The translations under genes were made by a program, and so were the position numbers. The notes under the pieces were generated by a model. That model was not told the origin of the DNA. It saw only the letters and a program-made list of their open reading frames with translations, and made no database searches. From Tribonema minus (lineage: Eukaryota; Sar; Xanthophyceae; Tribonematales; Tribonemataceae), in NCBI GenBank assembly GCA_017506865.1, contig JAFCMP010000001.1:806001-870000 (forward strand): a stretch of DNA of 64,000 nucleotides, given 5' to 3'. Below are positions 13,279 to 24,200 of this stretch, piece by piece; the first letter of the stretch is position 1; the number at the start of each line of letters is the position of its first letter.

Positions 13279-16200
13279 TAGCTGTGCCCCCCCCCAGTGC
13301 ACTGTTTGGTCAGGTACATTACAAGAAAGGGCCTTCGCTGCGCGCGTCGTGTGACCTCGAAGTGGGGGTTACACTGCCGTTGGCCGACGTAAATGAACCA
13401 CCTCTCGTGGCTTTGTTTGCTGTGTACTTGTGAAACTTCATTTGTCTCTTGCTGCTCTGAGCGTTTACACACCAGCACCTTCAGAAGTGAAGCCAACTGC
13501 AGCTGGGAAAGTCAGCAATCGCCATGTGTTGTCTCAGCTGCCACTTCCAAGTCAACTCAACGTGCAGCAAATGCAACCGTGCATGCAGACCTGCGGCGGC
13601 GCCGCCGCCGCCACCGGAGGAGCATGGGCCTTGCGGCGGCGGCAGCCCGCGGCGGCGCTGTCGCTGGCATGCACGCTTCTCAGTCATACAGCAGTCTCTA
13701 CAGCAGCAACACACAGGCCAGCAACTGCTAATTGCACACACGACAGAAATTCAGGACCAGCAGTGACCAGGCGCCATCTCAAAGTTCACGGCTCGTGTAG
13801 ACATCATGTGAGATTCACTCAAACACACAATCGGGCACTCCAAGTGCCGCTCTGCTGTGCTGCTGCCGGTCACACCCAAAGCTGCTACAGCCATACACCA
13901 GGCAAGCCTGTGCGCTGCTGCTGTAGAGACTGCTGTATGACTGAGAAGCGTGCATGCCAGCGACCGCGCCGCCGCGGGCTGCCGCCGCCGCAAGGCCCAT
14001 GCTCCTCCGGTGGCGGCGGCAGCGGCGGCGGCGCCGCAGGTCCATGCACACACACTGAAAAGTGCCATCATGCTGGCCATGCACGGGCGCGCTGCGCGTT
14101 GTGCGCGCGCGCGGTGCCGCCAGCAAGCGCGCCGCCGCGGGCTGCCGCCGCCGCAAGGCCCACTCGCCAGCGGCGGCGCCGCAGGTCCATGCACACACAC
14201 TGAAAAGCGCCATCACGCTGGCAGTGACAGCAAGCCCCTTTGGCGACGTGACGTCTCGAGCACATTTGAACTGGCGCTCTCTCTTACAGAGACTCACACT
14301 GGCCCCTTCAGAATGGACGGGGGGTTCGCCATGCATAGTAGCGCATGCAGTACACTGATGATCTGATGAGTACACAGTTGACTTGATGAACTGCTGCACC
14401 ACCGACGCGGTTGGCAGGCCACTTGAAGTCCTTGACAATCTGTTGTGTGGTTATGTATGCACCTGCGAGCACCATGCGTCCGCAGCGCACGCACGCGCGC
14501 ACACGCAATGCATGACGAGAAGTCTGCGTAGGGCAGGGACCCCCGCACGTTAACGTTGGGTACCCCCAGAGACCCATGCCGCGGTCACTGGACGTGATCC
14601 GATCGCCGACTCGCTGCAGATCTGCATGCGACTGCAGGAGGCGTGCAACGCACTGACTGCGCATGCGCTCTCGCGCCGAAGCGGCGGCGCTGAACCGGCG
14701 CCCAGCACTGCGCTGCGCTCAGGCGCTCTGCACGATGACTACCGAGAGCTCGGGGCGATGCATCGCACCCCCCCTCCTCCCCCTGAGCATCCTACTGTCA
14801 TGGACCGCCGCTGGGCAGCAGAGGAGGCGGCAGTAGCTGCCGCTGTCGCTGTGGCAAACCTAACGCTATTGCTGCAGCAAACCCAACGCTGAGCACGAGC
14901 AGCGGCGCTCCGCGGGGGCAGGCTGCGCTGACGAGGGTGCACCTGGAAGCGTCTCTCAATGTTGGTGCTACTGCTACTGTATCTGTATATAGCATGCCTC
15001 CCTGCCAAATGACGTAGTACACACGCGAGGCGGCGCAAGAGCGCGTGCGTTCGTGAGCGCGCCACGCCGCTGCATGGCCGGCCGTGCGCTGCCATCGCCA
15101 CTTGATGAACAGCGGCGGAAGGGGACCGTGAGGCCACGGCCGACGAGCGCGCGGCAGGCAAGCATGTCGTTTGCGCGCGCTGCCGCCACACTGATGATGC
15201 CGGAGCGGCGCAAGCGGTGTCTACGCTAAACAGATGACAGTGGCGCAGTGTCTGACACGCCACCGCCAGTGATGGCAGCGCTCAGCAAGGCAACGGCACC
15301 GCTGGACAGACGGATGGGGGCCGCGGCACTCGAGCAATCCTGACCATCTTTGCGAAGGCAGATGCGGGGGTGTAGGGGCAGCGCAACATTTTTATTTGTC
15401 AAGCTTGAGTCGACGCAGATTTACTGTGCGAGAATACTGCGCAACTTCAGGTCGCAGTCTGTGCAGAGAGATCTGCGATGCTGCGGCGAAAGCGAGCATG
15501 TGGCACAAGCCGACCAGCACATGCGGCGCAACACATGTACACGTGCAGGCATGCGACATTAGAGAGGAAGATGATCCCTGTGTTGGGTACCGGCGCGCGT
15601 TTATGTACAACAATGAACGTGTGACGCGCCACTGCAGGTGGCGTGGGTGTGGGGAGTAACATGGGCCCCGTAGGAGGCACAAAGGGGGTAGCACGCGCAA
15701 ACACGGTACTCTGGGGCATTACACAATGTGCGTAAACTGGCGTCAAAACGACGCTGATGCCGACGAGACAAGTAACGGCCGCATTGAGCGTACTCACACT
15801 CACACAAACAGACGAGCGCCAGCAAACTTCAAGTTGACGCCTCACACACTGCCGGCGTAGCGCCCCCCCCGGCCCCCTGAGAGCGCTGCTGTCGTGTCGC
15901 GATGGACACGAGGCCATGGCCTCTGCGCTTGCAGGGTCGGGAATCTCGGCTGCTTCGTCCCAAAGGCATTCATGCAGAGCTCGAGCTGGCCCACTCGCGG
16001 CCGGTCGTCTGCTGTTTGCGCCGGCAGATGGTCGCTCCTTAAATGCACGTAAGCTGCAGCGTCGTTCAAGCCGCGGACCGAGCGAGCGCCTGCGTGCCGC
16101 TGCGGCGGTACGCTCTTTGCGCTGCCGTCGCTGCCGACGCTTCTCTTTGTGGCCGCGGCGCCCAGCTGTCTTCCCGCGTGTGATGGTCGTGACTGCCGCG

Positions 16201-16535
16201 GGCCGCGGCCGCTGAGCGGTGCTGCTGCAGCAGTGCTCAACCGCAACGAGCTTCCCCCTGCCGCGTCTCGGTGGAGCCGTGTTGCAGTGCCGGCAGCGCG
16301 CTGCGCGCGGGCAGGCACGCGCGCGCGCTGGTTTTGTACGCCATGCGCGGTTGCTCTGCAGCAGCTGCTCAACCGCTATGAGCTCCCCCCTGCCTCGGCG
16401 GCGGAGACGTGTGGCGGCGGGCTCGTTTTCGGCGCGGAGCCGCAGGGGGCGAGCGCAAGGGCGAGCGTCGCGCGCGCGGCGTCTGTAATTGCAAGTTGAA
16501 GTTGAGGCACGAGTGCGGGAGCGTCGCCGGAGGGA
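13279..16535. other. gene-free region between MetAP1 and histidine kinase 3' ends
   Basis: The two genes converge here. I find no exon with family resemblance; many long frames reflect GC and CGG bias. It holds a long inverted repeat with a third direct copy (13585-14200), and an imperfect tandem duplication near 16225-16420 (CAGTGCTCAACCG, GAGCTTCCCCCTGCC). The 3' UTR of the histidine kinase must lie in the right part. Confidence 0.4.
13585..14200. repeat. Imperfect inverted repeat with an extra direct copy
   Basis: The arm at about 13585-13721 (GCATGCAGACCTGCGGCGGC, GGAGGAGCATGGGCC, GCATGCACGCTTCTCAGTC, GTCTCTACAGCAGC) recurs inverted at about 13898-14047. A third, partly deleted copy at 14100-14200 is in direct orientation to the second arm, including GCCGCAGGTCCATGCACACA. 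The spacer between the arms is about 175 nt. No target duplication is evident. Confidence 0.75.
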
Positions 16536-18195
16536 CTACCGGCGCCGCACGAGCTCCACGAGCTCCTTGACCTTAACGGGCTTGGACGCAAAGCCGTCCA
16601 TGCCGATGGCGTGCGCCATCATGTGGTCCTGCTCGCTCGCGTTCGCGGACACCGCGTACACGACCTGTGAAGGGGGGCAAGGGGGGGGAGAAGAGGACAG
16701 GAGAGTGAGTCCGAGGGTGAGTGCGTGGCGCGCTTCCCTCCTGTTTGAGTCCGCGTCGGAAAGTTCACGTCGGCGAATTCGCGTCGGTGACCGCGCGCTA
16801 CCGCAGACCGCAGCTGCTCTGCCATGTCAACAAAGAGACAGCCGCCATCAATGCCGCTGCTGCCCGCGCAGCACCGCGCGCACACGCACACACATCATGC
16901 ATACATGCAGTACAGAACACATGCTGCGGCGGCGCATACACACCACGCGTGTAGCGAAGGAGTGCGTCAAGCTCGAGTACACACGCACGGTGCGGCAGCC
17001 GCGCGTGCACCCACCTGCTTTGCGCGCCGCGCGCCGCCGCCGCGCTGCGCGTCCGCCGCGGCGTCCGCCTCCCACCGGCGGAACTGCCGCACCGTCTCGT
17101 AGCCGTCCATGACGGGCATGACAATGTCTGTGAAGACGGCGTCGTACGCGCGGCGCTTCATCTTCTGCAGGCCCTCCTCGCCGTTGGTCGCCGTGTCTAC
17201 CTCGAAGCCGTGCAGCTCGAACATGCGTTTCTCGAACTTGAGGATGGAGAGCTCGTCCTCGATGAGCAGGACGCTGCGCGCGCGCACCGGCGGGGTAGGT
17301 ACGTACGGATGGAAACCTGAGCGTTGCTGTAATGTAATCATGGAAACGAATCAACAGATCGTAGCGCTCTAGGTGACAAGGGGTGGTTAGCCGCAAGTGC
17401 CCTCCACTAGTAACCGTGGTCGCCGCTGCTGCAGTCATTGGCCACGAGTCGGAGAGTGCCATCGTATCCACAGAAGTCGAAAGACGTCTGTGTGCAAGTT
17501 TTTCAACATCCGAGGCATATTGGGGGGGGGGGGTATAAGTAACGTGTGAGCGCGCTGGTGGGGGCGCACCCCCTTGATGCAATGCTGCAGAGACACGTGA
17601 AATGGGTCGTGCAGGGGCGGGACCACGCATGCGCGCCTTGCGCACACACAGCCATGTGCAAACCACACGCGCATGCGCACGTGGGCAAGTCGGACTGCGC
17701 TTCTCTTGCACCTCCACAGTCTGTGAATGACAGTCTGGAGGGCCGACAGGCGCAGGCACGCGTGCGTAGGGACGAGTGCGCGTATGCATGAGTACAACAC
17801 GCTCAGTTGGCACAACACCAACGCGCACTCACAGGCACACACCCACGCGCATGACGAGCCTGGCCGCACAACGCATGCGCCTTGCGACTCTGTGACTCAT
17901 GACTACAAAACCAGACGTGTGTAGGCGCACGCATGCCGCGGCACTGCAAACATACCCAAGTCGTTGCCCGATGTGCAGCACAATAAGCACGACCTCGCGG
18001 CGCCGCCGCGCGCGCACGCGTAGCAAGGGCACCAGCGCAGGGCGACTCCCAACACCTTTCTCAGGGTTCGAGTTACAATTGTAAACACCCCAAGTTACGA
18101 GCAAAAGCCCACAAAACGTGCGACCACACACGCCGCCGCACCTGCCGTCGGACCGCCGCGCCTCGCTCGGCGCCGCCGCCGCCGCCACCGGCGCT

Positions 18196-18228
<33 letters not shown>

Positions 18229-21200
18229 TGCGCCTCGCGCTCGTCCGCGAGCATCGCCAGCAGGTCGCGCGCCGCCGGCAGGACAGGGTCTGTCCAGACG
18301 GCGTCGGCGCCGCCGTTGAGTGCTGCATTGACTTCCGGAAGCTCCGCGCCGTTGGTGGCGAACACGACGCAGATGAACTGGCGGTGCCGCGGCGCCGCTG
18401 CCGCGCCGCCGCCGCCGCCCGCCGCTGCCGCCGCCGCTGCCGCCGCTGGGGGCGCCGCCGGGGTGCGGCGGCGGCGGCGTGCGCTGCCGCTGCGCGCTGG
18501 GGCTGCACTCCCAGTCCCTGAACTTCTGCAGGACCTGCGCGCGCGCGAAGCGTGGCAGCGCTCAGGGCCGTGAGCTTAGAGTTAGGGTTAGGGTCAGCGC
18601 CGCGTGCGCGGAGAAAGCGGCAGCTGCCGCCGCCCGCAGCGGCGTGCGCTGCCTCCAGTGCCGCAGGAGGCAGCAGGATGTGGGTGCGCGCCGGTGGTGG
18701 CAGCAGTGCTCAGGAGGTTCAGCCTAAAACGAGTACAAGCGCGCCATGTGAGCACCTCGTGCCTTGCCGTGTCCACAGCAGGACGCGGCGTCCTCTCCAG
18801 CACCACACGGATTTATCTGAGTTGATGCACGCCCAGAGCGAGCAAGTACCCCATCGTTGTCACCGTCGCAGCGCCTTCCGAGCGCAGCCGTGCAAAATGG
18901 TCGTGGAGACCATCAGCGGCACTTTCACTTTGCGGTCTCCCTCCCGCACCTGCCTTAGGGTTAGGGTTAGGGTTTAGGGTTACAGCTCTATGCCTCCAAT
19001 GTCAGGGACAACCGCGCAAAGCAGCTGCCAAGAAGGGGGGTGAATTTCAACTTCAACTTTGGTGTTCACATCTCGAACTGCAACTCCCTCGCCGCACCTG
19101 CAGCGCGTCCATCACCACGACGTGGTAGTCTAGCAGCACGATGGTGTAGGCCTGGCGCTGCATCTTCATGAGGCCCTCGAAGCCGTTGCTGGCAAAGTTG
19201 ACCACGAAGCCCTGCCGCTCGAGCAGCCGCGCCGCCGTGTCGCGCGTCACGGGCCTGCAGGTAGGGGTAGGAATGATACGTGGGTGAGTACGGGTATGTT
19301 AAGTATGTTGTCTCGGGCCTGTGAGTAGGGGTATAGTTTGTGGCGGGGGTATGGGTATGTTATGTTTAGTGTCGTGCGCCACGGGCCTGCAGGTAGGGGT
19401 AGATGTGATGTGCAAGGGGGTATGTTATGTATATAGTGTCGCGCGTCACGGGCCTGTAGGTAGGAGTATGTTGTGTAAGGGGTATGGGTATGTCATGTAC
19501 GTTGTCGAGCGTCACCGGCCTGTAGCCAGGGGAATGATGTGCAGGAGGTGAGGTATGTCATGCATGTTGTCGCGCGTCACGGGCCCGCAGGTAGAGGTAT
19601 GGTGTGTAGGGGGTATGAGTATGTTGTGTCAGTGTCGCGCGTCAAGGGTACTGTAGGTAGTCTAGGGATTTGATGTATAGAGGCAGGGGTGCGGTATGTA
19701 TCCGCTGCACCGCCAGACATTCGCATGTTCTACATGGGCGGCTGTTCAGCGCACTGCTGACTGAGCCGGCGGTGCTGCCAACTTCAACTGTGACGCCCCG
19801 CCCCCGCGCTCAGGCGCTGCCGTACTCTCCCTCTCCCCCTCAAGAGCTTGCAGCGCAGTGCCAGAGCGCGAGCGCCTAACCCTAGCCCAACCCTAATGCA
19901 GGCGCGCAGCAAACGTCAGGCATGAGTTGGCAGCAGCATGCGGCAGCCCTCCTGTGCACGCACGCTCTCTTGCTCATTGTCTGCGAGCATGATGGTGCGC
20001 TGCAACTTCAACTGTGACGCACCCCTGTGCAGGTTGCCGTCTCCGTATTGCTCGATTGCCGTCTCCGGTGTGCTCAATCCCTTGCGACGCAGTGCCTAAA
20101 GCACAAGCACCGCTCTGAAACGCACAGCCAACGCACCGTCGGTGGCAGCATATGCGGGCCTGTGTGTGTGCTAATCGTGTCCCCAACCCTGATTCCAAAC
20201 CCTACTCCTAGTTTCCCATTCCATACAACCACAATGGTGCACCCTACTGCTATTCCTGATAATCCTAACCCTAACTAACCCTAACCGTAACCTCAAACCT
20301 AACCTCTCTCACCTATTGTCTACGAGCAAAATGGTGTGGCGCGCGTCGCCGCCCGGCGCCGCCGCCGCTGCCGCCACTTCCGTCGCCGCTGACCCTAACC
20401 TCTGCCCTAGCCCTAGCCCTAGCCCTAATACTAACCCCAACCCTAACCCCCCTCACCTGTTATCTACGAGCAGTATGGTGTGGCGCGCGTCGCCGCCCGG
20501 CGCCGCCGCCGCCGCCGCCGCCTCCGCCGCCGCCGCCTCCGCTGCCTGTGCCTCCATAGCTGTCTCGAGCACAAAGTCGGGCTTATAGGGTATGTCGAAG
20601 AAGAAGTTGCTGCCGCCGCCGGGGTTGTCGTGCACGCCGACCTCGCCGCGGAGCGCCGTCACCTGCAGTAGGCAGTTACACAGTTACATACTTCAACTTG
20701 AAGTATACTCTTGAGAATTGTTACTCGGCGTGGTCACTGCTATGTAGATATATGATATGTGAAGGGGTTGGACCATGCCGCGGAGCGCCGTCGCCTGCGG
20801 AAGGCAGTTACATACTTCAACTTGAGGTATACTCGGGAGACGAGCCTCAGGAAATCATTGCACAACCTTCAAACAAATTTTCTGAAATTGGGAGCCCGGA
20901 GGGGGCGGGGGGGCGCAGCGAGACTTGCACTCTTGGCTCAAGCGACCCGCCGTGAAGAGATACTCCAGTGTACAAGTAGGTAGTCAGTTGCACGTATCCA
21001 TGGAAAACCAAGTGTCGCGTAGAGCGACTGACCTCGCCGCGGAGCGCCGTCACCTGTGGTAGGCGCTCATATACTTCAACTTGAAGTATACTCGTGAGAG
21101 AAGTGTGTCGTGGAGAGATGCTTTAGTTTACAAGCAGCACTCAGGTGTGGGAATACATAGAAAGACTAAACGTATCATGGAAAGCAACTGACCTCGCCGC

Positions 21201-24200
21201 ACAGCGCCGTCAGCTGTGGTCACTCGGACTTGAAAAGATCCACCCCAACCCTAACCCTAACCTTAACACCAACCCTAGCCCCAGAAGCGCACCTTCTTCT
21301 TGACGGACCACAGCCCGAGGCCCGTCCCCCCCCCGAACTGCGAGAAGGGCTTGAACAGCTGCGCCTTGCGCGCGTGCGGTATGCCCTAACCCTAATGCTA
21401 ACCCTAACCCTAGCCCTAGCCTAACCCTAGAAGCGCACCTTCTTCTTGACGGACCACAGCCCGAGGCCCGTCCCCCCCGCGAACTTCTGGAGCTGCGAGA
21501 AGGGCTTGAACAGCTGCGCCTTGCGCGCGTGCGGTATGCCGATGCCCGTGTCGCGCACCTCGAAGCGCACGCAGTCGGGGCGGATCTTGTACACGTTGCA
21601 CTGGATCGCGCCCTCGTTGGTGAACTTGACGGCGTTGCTCAGGTAGTTGACGAGGCACTCCCACACGAACTCGCCGTCCGTGACGATGAACTTGGCGATG
21701 CCGGCGTCGACGTTGTACGCGATGGGCACCATGGACGCGGAGTTGAAGCCGCTCATGATGCGGCGGCACTTGGTCTCAACGAGCTCGCGCACGTTGGTGG
21801 AGCCGAGCCGCGGCCGCAGCTCCCGCCCTGTTGTGTTCATGAAATAATGAATTCATTCACAGAAGAAGAGTCAGTGATGCGGCGGCACTTCGTTTCCACG
21901 AGCTCGCGCACGTTCGTGCTGCCGAGCCGCGGCCGCAGCGCCCTTTTGCGTGTCATGCATTCACATGCGGTTGAATGAATGAATGAATGAATGAATGAAT
22001 TCGCTGAAGTGGAGTCAGTGATGCGGCGGCAGTTCGTCTCCACGAGCTCGCGCACGTTGGCGCTGCCGAGCCGCGGCCGCAGCTCGCGCCCTGTTGCGTT
22101 TCATGAATTCATACGCACATACACACATGAATGAATGGATGAATGAATGAATGAGTTAGCGAGAGCAGAGCAAGCGTGGCGCAACGGCACTCGGTCTCCA
22201 CGACCTTGCGCACATTGGTGCTGCAGAGTGCAACCGAAGCTGCCAGCCTGCAAATTCACAAGTGCACAAACATGCATGAATCGATTTTGCGGTGGCAGAA
22301 TGAGGCGACCGAACTGAACTGCAGCTGGCCTAACGCAACCGGCAGCACCAGACCACCTGCCGCGCCGAAACCGCAGGCCGCATCCTCTGTATAGAACTCG
22401 TGAATGAATAGACAGCACTAATGAGGTAACAGACTGCGACTGTCGCTATGAAACCGACGGTGGTCCGCCCCACACGTCGTGCGCATGGGTGCCGGCCAGT
22501 GCCGGTGTACCACAGCAGCATAGCGTCGCTTGGCACACAGCATGCAGCAAGCAGGGCTCACCGCTGCTGTAGAGTTTGGCGCATTCATCGCCTTGCGCAC
22601 TGTGAGCTCATTGTATCAGCATTGCTCGGCGCACACACGCAGCAGTGCTCACCGCTGTAGTGCTTGGCGCAGTCTATCGCCTTGCGCAACGCGAGTTTAA
22701 CGCATCAGCATTGCACCCACAGCATGCGTGCAGTACATAGCGCCTGGCACAGCCTATCGCCTCGCGCCGCGCAAGCCCCTTACATTGAACCGACGTATCG
22801 GCATTCCAGAGCACAGCATGCAGCAGTGCTCACCGCTGTAGTGCCTGGCGTAGTCGTCTTGCGCACTGTGAGCTCAACCGTGCAGCAAAGCTCACCGCTG
22901 TAGTGCTTGGCGTAGTCAATCGCCTTGCGCCGTGTGAGCGTCATGAGCTCGATGGCGCAGTCGCACGTGCGCAGCGCTTCGAGGTGCTCCTGGTTCATGG
23001 GCGCGCTGGACTTGAGGTTCTCCACCGCGAGCGCGAACGTCGCCAGCGGCGTGCCGACGTCGTGCAGCGTCTGCGCGACGTAGTCCATCTTCTGCCGCTC
23101 CGCCTCGTCGCGCACCTGCCGCGTGAGTGAATGAATGCGTGAGTGAATCAACATGTGAATGAACGAACGAATGAATGAACGTGGCCAGCGGCGTGCCGAC
23201 GTCGTGCAGCGTCTGCGCCACGTAGTCCATCTTCTGCCGCTCCGCCTCGTTGCGCACCTGCCGCGTGAGTGAATGAAAGCGTGAGTGAATCAACATAATG
23301 AATGAATGCAGGCAGCAGCCCGGAGCCCCGCTGACGTGCCCGCAGCGCTCCGCAGCACGTTGCGCAACAGCGCTCAGAAGCTGTGTGAGCGTTCGCTTGC
23401 CGCATGGCACCAAACGACCTCCATCTCCCTCTGTGAACACTCAGGAGGCGGCGTGAGCGGCGCGTTGCGTGATATGTACGCGTTCCGCACCTCAACCTGC
23501 TATCCAGTTCAACTTCAGTTGACTCAGATTGTGAGCAGCGCCTCAGCTTTCTCGAACGGCCGGATCCTTTGAGAAGCGTCGGCGCCGTTGCGCGCTGCTG
23601 TGACGGGCGCTGCTGGGGCATGGACTCCTCCCCCGAGCGACGCGCTCGGCGCCAGCGTGCTCGCAGTGCAGGTGCATCGACTAGGATCCCCCGCGCAGCG
23701 CGGATGCTATACGCTGCGCCAGCCCCGGCACAGAAATATGGACGTAGGGTACAGATGACAGTGAACGATACGTCGGCTAAGTTGGTTTCCTCAGCGACCC
23801 AGACTCCGACATGTCCCACAGCCACCCTAGGCCTCCCCTGGCTTGACGCCTGGGCGGAACGAGCACTGAAGGGCAGGCAGGGTCCGGCTCATCTCCTACG
23901 TGCAACATGCAGTGGGGCACTGAGGCACACACAAAATCAAGGAGCAGGGCAGTTCTGACGCATTGGCCCGAGGCAGTGCTCCTCCCCCCCCCCCAGGTTC
24001 ATGACACCGTCGCGCTCCACAGCCTCCAGCGGCCATTCACAGGGCACGCAACGCCTTCATGCACGCTGCTGCAGCCACTGGTCGTGGGTACCAGCAGTGA
24101 CGCTGCTGCTGCTGCGCTGCTGCCGCGCCACCGCGCGTGCGGCGCCCGTGGCGCTGCTGCTTGTCGCCACTGCTGCCCGCAGAGGCAGCGAGCGCAGTGC

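Noticed and set aside
15842..16372. Minus-strand 176-codon frame downstream of the histidine kinase
   Set aside because: Arg/Ala-rich composition typical of chance frames in this GC-rich DNA; no motif, and the kinase already ends in a complete receiver domain.
18953..18986. Chromosome end or telomere
   Set aside because: The TTAGGG tracts are short, degenerate, in both orientations and inside introns with genes on both sides.
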